Shown here one piece after another: positions 7,338-16,201 of a stretch of 41,216 nucleotides of DNA; positions within the stretch are counted from its first letter, which is position 1; each line of letters starts with the position of its first letter. A program made the position numbers and the translations under genes. Origin of the DNA: JBPCRW01 sp050996405 (GTDB lineage: Bacteria > Acidobacteriota > Blastocatellia > Pyrinomonadales > Pyrinomonadaceae); assembly GCA_050996405.1 (NCBI GenBank), contig JBPCRW010000132.1:1-41216 (forward strand), given 5' to 3'. The notes beneath the pieces are model-generated. The model saw nothing but the letters and a program-made list of their open reading frames with translations. It had not been told where the DNA came from and made no database searches.

Positions 7338-7829
7338 ATGCAGGACACGAGACAGGAATCTATCAAAAAATTAAACGATTTGATTAAAGATGTTCGCATC
7401 GCAATGCTGACGACGATTGACTGGGGCATTCTGCGCTCGCGTCCGATGGCGACGCAGGCAGCGGAATTTGGCGGCGAACTGTGGTTTATGACCAGTTCCG
7501 ACACGCACAAAACCGACGAAATCGAAAAAGACCGGCGCGTTAATGTTTCATACGCCGCGCCCGATTCAAACACTTACGTTTCGGTTTCGGGAACAGCAAA
7601 GATTATCAATGATCGCCAAAAAATCGAAGATTTATGGAGTCCGATTTACAAGGCGTGGTTTCCGAAAGGTTTGGATGACCCGACGATTTGTCTGCTGAAA
7701 GTGACGGTCGAGCAGGCTGAATACTGGGATTCGTCGAGTTCGACGCTGGTGCAAATCGCCGGATTTTTAAAAGCGATTGTCACCGGACAACAAGCCGACG
7801 GCGGCGACCACGGCAAAGTCAGTTTATAA
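7338..7829 (+). CDS. PNPOx-like flavoprotein (general stress protein 26 family)
   Basis: This 163-aa split-barrel FMN-binding protein has the GSP26 pattern: helix SIKKLNDLIKDVRIAMLTT, RSRPMATQAAEF, GELWFMTSSDTHKTDEIEKD, RRVNVSYAAPDSNTYVSVSG, LWSPIYKAWFPKG and LLKVTVEQAEYWDSSSS. The family is homologous to pyridoxamine 5'-phosphate oxidase but usually lacks that activity and binds FMN or F420 in stress responses. AGGAAAAA precedes the ATG. It ends at a hairpin shared with the converging oxidoreductase. Confidence 0.9.
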   Translation: MQDTRQESIKKLNDLIKDVRIAMLTTIDWGILRSRPMATQAAEFGGELWFMTSSDTHKTDEIEKDRRVNVSYAAPDSNTYVSVSGTAKIINDRQKIEDLWSPIYKAWFPKGLDDPTICLLKVTVEQAEYWDSSSSTLVQIAGFLKAIVTGQQADGGDHGKVSL

Positions 7830-7837
7830 AATAATAG

Positions 7838-7886
7838 ACAACTGAAAATGAAAAATTAAATCTTTTATTTTTCAATTTTCAGTTGT
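7838..7886. terminator. Long AT-rich inverted repeat between convergent genes
   Basis: ACAACTGAAAATGAAAAAT (7838-7856) pairs with its near-complement ATTTTTCAATTTTCAGTTGT (7867-7886). It reaches the last codons of the oxidoreductase at 7879 and can end both genes, though the low GC makes it a weak stem. It also resembles the other AT-rich short repeats of this window. Confidence 0.6.
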
Positions 7887-8973
7887 GCCGGATTTTTACG
7901 ACACAGCCTTTTTCGTTCGATTCGCGCGCCGCGTCCAAAACCCTTTGAACTTTTAAGCCGTCGTCAAAAGTCGCGGCGTGTTCGATTTCGGTTTTGCCGT
8001 TTAAAATCGCTTCGACTATTCGAGGCGCGAAGCTCATAAAGCCGCGCGCAAATCCCGTGTCGGGAACGCCTTCGACCGTTTTGCCTAAATCAATTTCGAT
8101 TCGCGTCCAATCCGTTTTGTCTGATTCGGCAATGAAAATTTCGCCGCGATGCTCGATGCGGATTGCGCCTTTTGTGCCGAAAAATTCGACGCGGTTTTGA
8201 TATTTCGGCTGCTCAATCATCGAAATTGAAACGATGCCGGTTGCGTCGGTCGTCAAATCGTTTTCGGCAAAACGGAAAATCATCAACGCTTCGTCGTCGG
8301 TTGTCACGTCGCGCAGTTCGTTTGTTTTTTTATCCTTGCGCTGTTTAATGTGCGTTTGCAGTTGGCAGAAAACTTCGGAAATTTTCGCGCCCAAAAACCA
8401 GTTAAAAGAATCAATAATATGCGAGCCGATTGCGCCCAATGCGCCGCCGCCCGCGTGTTTATCCGACCACCAATTCCAGGGCGTTGAATCATTGCCGCGA
8501 TGCGGCGCGCGAAAATTATATTTCGCGTGGCGGATTTTTCCGATGCTGCCTGCGCGAATCATTTCAAACGCTTTTTGTCTGCCGGTTTGAAACCGTAATT
8601 CGTGGTCAATCAACGCTAAAACATTTTTTTCGCGCGCCTTTTCGGTCATCGTTTCGGCTTCGGCGACCGACATCGCCATTGGTTTTTCGCACAAAACGTG
8701 TTTGCCTTTTTCAATTGCGTAAAGCGACATTTCGTAATGCGTGTCTGGCGGCGTGGTGATGCAGATTAAATCAACATTTTCGCGTTCGACGGTTTCGCGC
8801 CAATCATCCGTAAAATGCGGAATGTTAAATTCCTTCGCCGCGCTTTCGGCGTTTTCGAGATGCCCGCTCGCAATCGAAATAATTTCCGCGTTTTCGCATT
8901 CTTTGAAACACGGAATCTGCACTTTGCGCGCAAAACCCGTTCCGACAATTCCAATTCCGACTTTTTTCTTCAT
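7879..8973 (-). CDS. Gfo/Idh/MocA family NAD(P)-dependent oxidoreductase
   Basis: This 364-aa protein has an N-terminal Rossmann fold with GIVGTGFARKVQ (residues 8-19), CITTPPDTHYEMS and the family EKP motif at 96-98 in VLCEKPMAMS. The C-terminal alpha/beta dimerisation domain has WNWWSDKHAGGGALGAIGSHIIDSFNW, whose His residues are the usual catalytic site. The family oxidises or epimerises sugars, inositols and related polyols; the substrate here is unknown. No sugar genes are adjacent. The ATG is at 8973 without an obvious Shine-Dalgarno. Confidence 0.93.
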   Translation of the reverse strand: MKKKVGIGIVGTGFARKVQIPCFKECENAEIISIASGHLENAESAAKEFNIPHFTDDWRETVERENVDLICITTPPDTHYEMSLYAIEKGKHVLCEKPMAMSVAEAETMTEKAREKNVLALIDHELRFQTGRQKAFEMIRAGSIGKIRHAKYNFRAPHRGNDSTPWNWWSDKHAGGGALGAIGSHIIDSFNWFLGAKISEVFCQLQTHIKQRKDKKTNELRDVTTDDEALMIFRFAENDLTTDATGIVSISMIEQPKYQNRVEFFGTKGAIRIEHRGEIFIAESDKTDWTRIEIDLGKTVEGVPDTGFARGFMSFAPRIVEAILNGKTEIEHAATFDDGLKVQRVLDAARESNEKGCVVKIRHN

Positions 8974-9005
8974 AACAAAAATTAAAACACGAATGAAAAA
9001 AAGAA

Positions 9006-9037
9006 AAAAGCGCGAGGTTTATTTTCCTTGCGCTTTT
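9006..9037 (-). terminator. Rho-independent terminator after the PilZ gene
   Basis: AAAAGCGCGAGG (9006-9017) and CCTTGCGCTTTT (9026-9037) form a 12-bp stem with one mismatch and an 8-nt loop. On the minus strand a T-rich run follows it, which suits the PilZ gene ending at 9062. Confidence 0.8.
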
Positions 9038-9061
9038 CATTTGTCCGGTAATTTTTGTTTT

Positions 9062-9538
9062 TCAACTTTTAGGCGTTTCCGCCGAAAAATCCTGAATTAT
9101 ATCTTTTTTCCAACCGTTTTTGCGCCGCAGAAATCTGTTGTAAATTTCCCTTTCCGGTGCGGGCATCTCCGAAATTCGCGCGCCGATAAGATACTTCAAT
9201 CCGGCGGAATTTCCGTTCTCGCGTTCGTAGCGCACGCCTACGATTTTCATTTTTACCTGTCCTTCCGGCAAATCGAGTTCGGCAATCAGCGGGCGTTCTT
9301 CGCCAACCAGATAATGCTCGCGCAGGCGAATCGAAGAAACGTAAAAAGCGATTCCGTCTTCGCTCAAATCCTTTGTTTCGCCTTGCATCAAGAGCGTTTC
9401 CCGCTTCAGCAAATTCGCGTTCAAATTTTTTTCGGGCGGAATAATAATTGTCACCGGAACGCAAAATTTACGGCGCGGCGCGTTCCGCCGATTCATTAAC
9501 AGGCAATTTAGTCTGGCGACAAGCTGGCGAATTAACAT
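9062..9538 (-). CDS. PilZ domain protein (c-di-GMP receptor candidate)
   Basis: The 158-aa protein has the RNAPRRK basic stretch (residues ~18-24, the RxxxR half of the c-di-GMP site). The strand pair FCVPVTIIIP, ETKDLSEDGIAFYVSS (the D/NxSxxG half) and a beta barrel ending LIGARISEM follow. Such proteins bind cyclic di-GMP and change motility, polysaccharide or secretion functions by contact with partners. The start at 9538 has a weak ribosome site, and an internal Met at residue 15 (MNRRNAPRR) is a plausible alternative. It is 74 nt downstream of the lipoprotein gene and has its own terminator. Confidence 0.87.
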   Translation of the reverse strand: MLIRQLVARLNCLLMNRRNAPRRKFCVPVTIIIPPEKNLNANLLKRETLLMQGETKDLSEDGIAFYVSSIRLREHYLVGEERPLIAELDLPEGQVKMKIVGVRYERENGNSAGLKYLIGARISEMPAPEREIYNRFLRRKNGWKKDIIQDFSAETPKS

Positions 9539-9612
9539 TTTTATCTCTTATCAACTTACATAAAAAATTTATTTATCGGGAGAGAGATACATGTTTCGGC
9601 GGAATTTTCGTT

Positions 9613-10506
9613 TTAGTTTTTGAGCGGCATTCCGTTATTATCTTTGCTTTTAATGCCGGAACTTTTCCCTTTGTCGTCAACCTGTATAAAAAAGGAAAGT
9701 TTGCCAGTTTTGCCGTAAATGGCAGGCTCGGCGTTTGCCGTATATTTCTTTTTGTCGGATGAAACCGCGAGCGTGTAGCGATAGCCGGTCGAAGCGGAAT
9801 TCTGCGCGTCGTCCGGCAATAATCCCTGTGTAATCAAAGTCGGCATATCGGTATATAAACCGCCGTTTTGCATCGCATAAACCATTTCGGCTCTGGTAAT
9901 TCGTTCGAGCATTGACTGCGCTTCCGAATGATGAACTTCGAGCCTCAGCGTAAAGAAATAATTTTTTCCTTCTTTTTTCGCCGCCGATTCGGTCGCTTCG
10001 TCCGCCATCAGATAAACCCAAACGTCATTTTCGCGCTGTAAATTAAAAACTTTGTCTTCCAAAACTCCCGTGTCGTCGTTCGGCATTTTGACGGTGACGA
10101 CAGCTTTATCGCCCGTAATGATTTCGCCGCTGATTTGAAGTTCGGCGGGAACTTGCGCTGACAGAGGTTCAAAATCGGCGTTCAAATCCTGCATCTCCGC
10201 GTCCGTCAAACCTTCGACCGCGACGCGCAGATTCGTCATCAACATCGCTTCACGAAAACGTTTTTCGCGCAGGTTTTTGTAGAAAATGCGAATCGTATCG
10301 GCGGGCGAATTGGGCGCGAAATTGATTCTGCCCTTCATCGGCGCGGTTTTGGCTTCGCTCAAAACAGAAAGGCTTTTCTTACGAATCGTCTGTTTTGCGT
10401 CGCCGCTCTCATCCTTATTTTTCGCGGCGACCGCGCAGCCGACCGACAGCATTGATAAAGACACGACCGACAACAAAAGGAATTTTAAAAAGAATTTCTC
10501 TGTCAT
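9613..10506 (-). CDS. Lipoprotein with a C-terminal pilin-like region
   Basis: This 297-aa protein has a lipobox LSVGC (Cys24) after a hydrophobic N-terminus, so it is probably lipid-anchored. Residues ~65-160 (PADTIRIFYKNLREKRFREAM, through KAVVTVKMPNDD to VWVYLM) look like a DUF4878/NTF2-type fold. The C-terminal half (ITRAEMVYAMQNGGLYTDMPTL, then YRYTLAVSSDKKKYTANA) resembles the globular part of type II secretion/type IV pilin-like proteins, which suggests an unusual two-domain build. Function unknown. It is followed by PilZ on the same strand, which might link it to cyclic di-GMP control, but that is speculation. Confidence 0.75.
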   Translation of the reverse strand: MTEKFFLKFLLLSVVSLSMLSVGCAVAAKNKDESGDAKQTIRKKSLSVLSEAKTAPMKGRINFAPNSPADTIRIFYKNLREKRFREAMLMTNLRVAVEGLTDAEMQDLNADFEPLSAQVPAELQISGEIITGDKAVVTVKMPNDDTGVLEDKVFNLQRENDVWVYLMADEATESAAKKEGKNYFFTLRLEVHHSEAQSMLERITRAEMVYAMQNGGLYTDMPTLITQGLLPDDAQNSASTGYRYTLAVSSDKKKYTANAEPAIYGKTGKLSFFIQVDDKGKSSGIKSKDNNGMPLKN

Positions 10507-10584
10507 TTGAATTACCGCTCCGAAAGATTTAGAAATTTTGCCGAAATGGAGAAAACATTAACTTTCTAAGGAATGCGCGCGAAC

Positions 10585-10624
10585 AAAAAAGCACGACGCG
10601 CTTTTGTTATTATACGCGCCGTGC
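10585..10624 (-). terminator. Rho-independent terminator downstream of the OPT transporter
   Basis: GCACGACGCG (10591-10600) pairs with CGCGCCGTGC (10615-10624), one mismatch, followed on the minus strand by six T (10585-10590). It lies about 170 nt after the OPT stop codon, with a dispersed inverted repeat in between. Confidence 0.75.
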
Positions 10625-10677
10625 AAAAAAATGCAAAACAAAATTTTACAGACTTGATGAATTTCTGCGGATTAAAC

Positions 10678-10783
10678 AAGAATAGGACGCGGATGAACGC
10701 AGGTTTAAACAGATTAACACGGATTTTTTAAACGGTAACCCGCGAAAATTCCTTGAATCCGCATTTATCCGCGTCTATTTCTT
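10678..10783. repeat. Inverted dispersed repeat, 'gacgcggatgaacgc' type
   Basis: A 23-nt arm (10678-10700, aagaataggacgcggatgaa then cgc) has an imperfect reverse complement at 10761-10783. The arms flank about 60 nt. This occupies most of the gap after the OPT gene and resembles a MITE or REP-like element. Confidence 0.6.
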
Positions 10784-10794
10784 AAGCGTGGCTT

Positions 10795-13194
10795 CTATAA
10801 TTTTCTCTTTCCGGTTAAAAGCAATTCGCGCCCGACGTAATAAAGCAGAATTGCCAGAATCCAGAACGGAATCATTCCCAGCCAATCGGCGTTGTCGCCC
10901 GCGAAAAACGGATTATGTCCTTTTGCCCACGCCGCGAAAATATTGGGAATTCCTCTGCCGCCTTTGTCCAATCCAACGCCGAGCATTGTTTTCAGAGAGT
11001 TTGCAGTTGTTTCGGAAAACTCGTAAACCGCAAAAACCGCGACTAAAATTCCCGAAATCGCGCCGCCAGCGATGTAGCCGGAAGCGAGCAAAACGCCGTT
11101 TGATTTGTCGGTTTCGGCGATAATCTGCGCTTCGGTCAGATTTTTGTGCGCGAGTTTGCGCTTCAGATATAAATCAACCGCGTAACGCACCATTCCGCCG
11201 ACGAAAATCGGCGCGCTGGTGGAAATCGGCAGATATAAACCGACCGCGAAAGCGAGCGCGGGCGCGCCCGTCAACTCCAGCATTATCGCAATCATCGCGC
11301 CGATTAAAACCAATCCCCAGGGAAGTTCCTGACTCAAAATTCCTTTGATGATATAGCTCATCAAAGTTGCTTTCGGCGCGTCGTAGCGTTCGATGTCGTT
11401 GCCTTCGTCGTCCTTCGTTATCACGCCGTTAATCGTCGGGTCAACCAGATAAACCGGATTGCCGCGCATATCAACCAGATATTTGCCCGGCTGAATTAGC
11501 TTGGCATCCGTGTTGTGCCAGACGCGATAAGTCTGCGCGTCGGACGCGAATTTTCCGCCCGCTTTTTCGCCGCGAAGCTGCCCGCCGCTGTCGCGTGAAA
11601 GCTGCGTTTCGTTGACGGTAACGACGGCGGATTTTGCCGGTTCGACTTTTTGATAATAAGTTTTTGAATCGTTTAAAAAGATGAGCAGCGGTCCTAAAAT
11701 CAAAGCCGAAGCCAGTGCCCCGACGAGAATCGCAATCTGTTGACGGCGCGGCGTTGCGCCGACCAGAAAACCCGTTTTCAAATCCTGCGAAGTCGTGCCG
11801 CCGTTTGAAGCCGCGATGCAGACGATGCCGCCGATGCTCAAAGCGGCCACGAAATACGGCGAAGGCTGTGTCCAGCCGAGAAGCAGAAAAACGAGACAGG
11901 GAATCAGCAAAGTTGCGACCGTCATTCCCGAAATCGGGTTTGAAGACGAGCCGACTTCGCCCGTCAGACGCGACGAAACCGTAACGAATAAAAATCCAAG
12001 AATGATGATTAAAAGCGCGCCCAGAAAAGACACCACCGGACGCGAAAAAACGCTCAAGCCGAGCTGCGGCGCGAGCATCATCGCCGCCATCAGCGCAATA
12101 ACGCCGATGATGACGTATTTCATCGAAATATCCTGGTCGGTGCGTGGCAATTTCGCGCCTTCCGCGTCCGTCCCGCCGCCGCGCAAATCCGCCAAACCGG
12201 ATTTCAAGCCGCTCCAAATCGTCGGCAAACTGCGAAACAGAGAGATGATTCCGGCGGTCGCCACCGCGCCCGCGCCGATGTAGAGAATGTATGAACTGCG
12301 AATTTGTCCCGGACTCATTTCGTGGATGATTTTCGTCAACTCCGGCGAAACGGGCGCGGTCAAACCGTCGCCGAAATACTTAATCATCGGAATCAAAACG
12401 AGATACGACAGCACGCCGCCGCTAAACATAATCGCCGAAATATACGGTCCGATGATGTAGCCGACACCAAGCAGCGCGGGATTATTTTCGAGCGCGATTG
12501 AGCCGCCTTTGAGAGTTGAATCGCTGAATTCCTTTCCCGGTTCGCCGTTCCAGAAACTGAAAACGTCCATCAGCGATTTGTAGATAAATCCGATGACGAA
12601 ACCGATGGTGATAATTTTTCCGCCCTGCAAAGCCGTGTCGTCGGTTTCGGAAACTTTTACGTCGGCGTGTTCGTTGGCGACGGCGCGGGATTCGGCTGAT
12701 GCGCCCGCCTTTAAAACTTCCGCGCAAGCCGTGCCTTCCGGGTATTTTAGAAAACCGTGCTGCTCTTTAATAAGCGCGCGCCTTAAAGGAATCATCATCA
12801 AAATTCCCAAAAGCCCGCCTAAAATTGCGACGAGCATGACGCGCGTCACTTCCAAATCAAAGCCTAAAATTAAAATCGCGGGCATCGTCACGCCGACCCC
12901 GAAGGCGATTGATTCGCCCGCGCTTCCGGCGGTCTGCACGACGTTGTTTTCCAGAATCGTCGCGTCGCGCATTCCGAATTTCGAGAGCAGCCGAAACAAA
13001 GTAATCGAAATAACGGCGACCGGAATCGAAGCCGAAACCGTCAGTCCGGTTTTCAGCACAAGATACAGCGACGACGCGCCGAAAATAATTCCTAAAATTG
13101 TTCCGACAACGAGCGGAAAAATTGACAATTCGCGCATATTCGTGACGCTTGCGGGAATATACGCGCGAAAATTTTCGAGAAAAGGATTTCTCAT
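10795..13194 (-). CDS. OPT family oligopeptide transporter
   Basis: This 799-aa protein has many hydrophobic segments. It begins MRNPFLENFRAYIPASV and has LTVSASIPVAVISITLF, ENNVVQTAGSAGESIAFGVG (the conserved OPT signature region) and LKYPEGTACAEVL. The family moves oligopeptides or iron-siderophore-like ligands with protons across the inner membrane. A soluble insertion of about 110 residues (about 510-620, containing VRGNP-like and NGVITKDDEGN segments) splits the membrane core; its role is unknown. The start has GGAGGC upstream. The gene is alone on its strand, flanked by inverted repeats on both sides. Confidence 0.92.
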   Translation of the reverse strand: MRNPFLENFRAYIPASVTNMRELSIFPLVVGTILGIIFGASSLYLVLKTGLTVSASIPVAVISITLFRLLSKFGMRDATILENNVVQTAGSAGESIAFGVGVTMPAILILGFDLEVTRVMLVAILGGLLGILMMIPLRRALIKEQHGFLKYPEGTACAEVLKAGASAESRAVANEHADVKVSETDDTALQGGKIITIGFVIGFIYKSLMDVFSFWNGEPGKEFSDSTLKGGSIALENNPALLGVGYIIGPYISAIMFSGGVLSYLVLIPMIKYFGDGLTAPVSPELTKIIHEMSPGQIRSSYILYIGAGAVATAGIISLFRSLPTIWSGLKSGLADLRGGGTDAEGAKLPRTDQDISMKYVIIGVIALMAAMMLAPQLGLSVFSRPVVSFLGALLIIILGFLFVTVSSRLTGEVGSSSNPISGMTVATLLIPCLVFLLLGWTQPSPYFVAALSIGGIVCIAASNGGTTSQDLKTGFLVGATPRRQQIAILVGALASALILGPLLIFLNDSKTYYQKVEPAKSAVVTVNETQLSRDSGGQLRGEKAGGKFASDAQTYRVWHNTDAKLIQPGKYLVDMRGNPVYLVDPTINGVITKDDEGNDIERYDAPKATLMSYIIKGILSQELPWGLVLIGAMIAIMLELTGAPALAFAVGLYLPISTSAPIFVGGMVRYAVDLYLKRKLAHKNLTEAQIIAETDKSNGVLLASGYIAGGAISGILVAVFAVYEFSETTANSLKTMLGVGLDKGGRGIPNIFAAWAKGHNPFFAGDNADWLGMIPFWILAILLYYVGRELLLTGKRKL

Positions 13195-13217
13195 TACGAA
13201 AAGCCTCCTTGCTTTTC

Positions 13218-13298
13218 AATTACGAATTTCAAATTGCGAATTACGAATGTCAAAACAACTTTCTTCAATTCGGAATTCGTAATTTGAAATTCGTAATT
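13218..13298. repeat. 18-bp AT-rich inverted repeat pair
   Basis: AATTACGAATTTCAAATT (13218-13235) has an exact reverse complement at 13281-13298; looser pairing continues inward. It lies between the divergent OPT and M14 genes. Confidence 0.7.
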
Positions 13299-13381
13299 CA
13301 TTTTTGGGGAAAGTTTTGATTTGAAACTTGCTTAATGTAACTTGCAATTCGCTTTGAAGCAAGTCACTTAGAAGATTTTTA

Positions 13382-13521
13382 CCACAGAGACGCAGAGATG
13401 CAGAGAAAAATAAATTTATTTTCCGCTTTTATGCTAAATTTATTTCAATTCAAATCTTGAGGTTATTCCCAAATGAAAACAATTTTTTCTTTTAAAATCT
13501 CTGCGTCTCTGCGTCTCTGGG
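13382..13521. repeat. Inverted 'cagagacgcagag' repeat overlapping the M14 signal peptide
   Basis: The arm at 13382-13406 (ccacagagacgcagagatgc...) has a near-perfect reverse complement at 13498-13521. The right arm lies inside the M14 peptidase and codes for its residues 9-17. The same word family recurs at 26837-27025. Confidence 0.75.
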
Positions 13522-15806
13522 TTTCAATTCTGCTTTTCGCATTTTCGATTTTCGCGCAAACGAAAATTCCCGCGCCGAAAGACGTTTTGGGTTTTACGCC
13601 CGGCGACGATAGAAAACTCGCTTCGTGGAATCAGGTTTTGGATTATTTTAAAAAACTTGATGCCGCGAGTGACCGCGTTCGATTTGAAGAAATCGGCAAA
13701 ACGACAATGGGCAATCCGTTTGTTTATGCGACGATTGCAAGTCCGGCGAATTTGAAAAATCTCGAAAAATATAAACAGATAAATCAGAAACTCGCGGACC
13801 CGCGCCTGATAAAATCGAACGATAGAATCGCAAACAGTTTAATCAAACAAGGCAAAACAATCGTGCTGATAACGTGCGGCATTCATTCCAACGAAGTCGG
13901 CAGTTATTTATCGTCAATGCTCATCGCCGATAAATTAGCGACGGCGACGGACGCGGAAACTTTGAAAATTTTAAACGACACGATTATTTTGCTCGTGCCT
14001 AGCTTGAATCCCGACGGCGTGGATATTATCAAAAATTGGTATGACAAAACTCTCGGAACGCCTTTTGAAGGAACTGACCCGCCGGAGCTTTACAATAAAT
14101 ACGTCGGACACGACGACAACCGCGATTGGTATGCTTTCACGCAAACGGAAACGCAGCTCACGGTTGATAAAATCCACAACGTCTGGCATCCGCAAATCGT
14201 CCACGACATTCACCAGCAAGGCGCATACGGCTCACGTCTATTTTTGCCGCCGTATCTGCCGCCCGTCGAGCCGAATGTTCCCAAAGAAATCGTCGAAGGC
14301 TACACGGAACTCGGAAATTATATGGCTAATCAGATGCGCGAAAAAGGTTTTCAAGGCATTACGACCGATTCGACCTACGACGCCTGGACACCTTCGCGCG
14401 CCTATTCGCATTATCACGGCGGCGTGCGGATTTTATCCGAAACCGCTTCGTGCAAATTAGCCACGCCGATAAAAGTCGAATTTAACCAACTGCGCGAAGG
14501 CTTAGGCTACAACCCGAAAGTAGAATCCGCAAATTTTTCGCCTGTCTGGAAAGGCGGCGAATGGCACTTGCGCGACATCACAAACTATATGACGACCGCC
14601 GCGTTTTTATTGCTGAAACACGCCGCCGACAACCGCGAAGAATGGCTTTCGAGATTTTACGCGATTGGCAAAGAAGCCGTCAGACCGCGAAAGGATGGAG
14701 AATTATTTGCCTATATTATCGAGAAGGGCAATTCGCTGTTTGACGAATCGCTGATTCGCGCGGGCGTTAAAGTTGAATACGCCGGAAAATTTACGTTTGA
14801 CGGAAAAACCTATCCTGATTTTACTCCGGTTATCCGTTTAGACCAGCCGTACGCCGATTTCGCAAAAGCGATGATTGAACCGGAAATTTACCCCGATTTG
14901 CGAGATGAAAAAGGTCAGCCGATTCCGCCTTACGACGTGACCGCACATAATCTGGCTTTGCTGACCGGCGCAAAGGTTGTAAAAGTTTTTCATCCATTCC
15001 AAATACCCGACACACCGAAATTTGGCAGCGGAATAGGCAGCGGAAGCGGTTGCGGTTGTGGAAGCAGCAGCGGCGGAGATTGCACTATTCATTATGCGAC
15101 TTATCACTCGCAAGTGCCTTCAATGGACGAAGGCTGGACTCGATGGGTTATTGACACCACGCCGGAAATCCATAACGGCTGCGTTAAATATCTTTCAATT
15201 TACGATAAAGAAATTCGTGCCGGTAGTATCGGGAGAAATCGAACCATTACCTTTCCCGATCAATCGCCGAATCAAATTTTAAACGGCTATACAAAAGGCT
15301 CGATGCCCGACGAATACACGGGCGGCATCGGCAAGGAAGGCGTCGAAAATCTCAAAAAATTCGTAGAAGCGGGCGGAACTTTAGTTTTCCTGAATCGCGC
15401 TTCGGATTTCGCAATCGAACAATTCGATTTACCCGTCCGCGACGTAACAAAAGATTTGCCGCGCAAGGATTTTTACATTCCCGGCTCGATTCTGCGGACG
15501 GAATTAGATACGACGAATCCAATCGCCAAAGATATGCCGAAAGAATCAATCGCGTGGTTTGAAAACTCGCCCGCGTTTGAGATTACGGATAATGCGAACG
15601 TCAAAGTCATCGCCAAATATCCGGCGGACGCGAAAAACATTTTGCTTTCCGGCTACGCTTTGGGCGCGGAAAAGATTGCGGGCAAAGCCGCGCTCGTCCA
15701 AGTCAATTACGGCAAAGGCAAAATTATTTTATTCGGCTTTCGTCCGCAATATCGCGGTCAATCGCTGGCGACGTTTCCGCTGTTGTTCAACGCGATAGGA
15801 AATTAG
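13473..15806 (+). CDS. Secreted M14 family zinc carboxypeptidase-like protein
   Basis: The 777-aa exported protein has a signal peptide (residues ~1-29, ending SIFAQ) and the M14 zinc site: HxxE at His138/Glu141 in TCGIHSNEVGS, and a later His in VHDIHQQG (about 244-247). PSLNPDGVD and DDNRDWYAFTQTETQ are also typical of the subfamily, and SETAS (about 330) may hold the catalytic Glu. The C-terminal half has a Rossmann/GATase-like beta region common in these large M14 proteins (PSMDEGWTRW, PDQSPNQIL, MPDEYTGGIG). Odd points: part of the signal peptide is encoded by a dispersed repeat, and residues ~515-540 hold a Gly/Ser stretch with several Cys (SGSGCGCGSSSGGDC). Likely a periplasmic or outer-surface peptidase. 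Confidence 0.9.
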   Translation: MKTIFSFKISASLRLWVSILLFAFSIFAQTKIPAPKDVLGFTPGDDRKLASWNQVLDYFKKLDAASDRVRFEEIGKTTMGNPFVYATIASPANLKNLEKYKQINQKLADPRLIKSNDRIANSLIKQGKTIVLITCGIHSNEVGSYLSSMLIADKLATATDAETLKILNDTIILLVPSLNPDGVDIIKNWYDKTLGTPFEGTDPPELYNKYVGHDDNRDWYAFTQTETQLTVDKIHNVWHPQIVHDIHQQGAYGSRLFLPPYLPPVEPNVPKEIVEGYTELGNYMANQMREKGFQGITTDSTYDAWTPSRAYSHYHGGVRILSETASCKLATPIKVEFNQLREGLGYNPKVESANFSPVWKGGEWHLRDITNYMTTAAFLLLKHAADNREEWLSRFYAIGKEAVRPRKDGELFAYIIEKGNSLFDESLIRAGVKVEYAGKFTFDGKTYPDFTPVIRLDQPYADFAKAMIEPEIYPDLRDEKGQPIPPYDVTAHNLALLTGAKVVKVFHPFQIPDTPKFGSGIGSGSGCGCGSSSGGDCTIHYATYHSQVPSMDEGWTRWVIDTTPEIHNGCVKYLSIYDKEIRAGSIGRNRTITFPDQSPNQILNGYTKGSMPDEYTGGIGKEGVENLKKFVEAGGTLVFLNRASDFAIEQFDLPVRDVTKDLPRKDFYIPGSILRTELDTTNPIAKDMPKESIAWFENSPAFEITDNANVKVIAKYPADAKNILLSGYALGAEKIAGKAALVQVNYGKGKIILFGFRPQYRGQSLATFPLLFNAIGN

Positions 15807-15839
15807 CCGCGTTTCCAAAACTGAATTTCTTCCAAGACA

Positions 15840-15874
15840 AAAGCCGCAGTTCCGCGAAACGGACTGCGGCTTTT
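15840..15874. terminator. Bidirectional terminator between M14 and GlsB genes
   Basis: AAAGCCGCAGTTCCG and its complement CGGACTGCGGCTTT form a stem with loop CGAAA and A/T ends on both sides. It ends the plus-strand M14 gene and the minus-strand GlsB-type gene. Confidence 0.85.
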
Positions 15875-15909
15875 CGCTCTAAGAAGCGTTTTTAAATTTG
15901 AATTTGCCG

Positions 15910-16167
15910 CTACATCCTGCGCCGAATCGCGTGATACACGACGAGCAGAATGACCGCGCCGATGATGGCGACAATAATACTTCCAATGTTCAAACCGCCT
16001 GTCTGACCAACGTTGATATTGAGAAGACTGAATATCCAGCCCCCGACAACTCCGCCAATCAGACCAAGCAAAATATCAATCAAAATACCGTCGCCGGTTT
16101 TGTTGACCAATTTGCTGGCAATAAATCCCGCTATCAATCCCGCAATTATCCAAGCTATGAAATGCAT
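15910..16167 (-). CDS. GlsB/YeaQ/YmgE family membrane protein
   Basis: This 85-aa protein has three predicted membrane helices (IAWIIAGLIAGFIASKLV; ILLGLIGGVVGGWIFSLL; IIVAIIGAVILLVVYHAI) and the family GDGILIDILLGLIGG loop. It belongs to the transglycosylase-associated/stress-response membrane proteins induced under envelope stress. A strong GGAGG lies 7 nt before the ATG. It sits downstream of the acidic repeat protein on the same strand, 35 nt apart, so the pair may be a stress-response unit. Confidence 0.92.
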   Translation of the reverse strand: MHFIAWIIAGLIAGFIASKLVNKTGDGILIDILLGLIGGVVGGWIFSLLNINVGQTGGLNIGSIIVAIIGAVILLVVYHAIRRRM

Positions 16168-16201
16168 ATTTTTCCTCCGTGTGTTTGTTAATCAAAATTT
16201 T

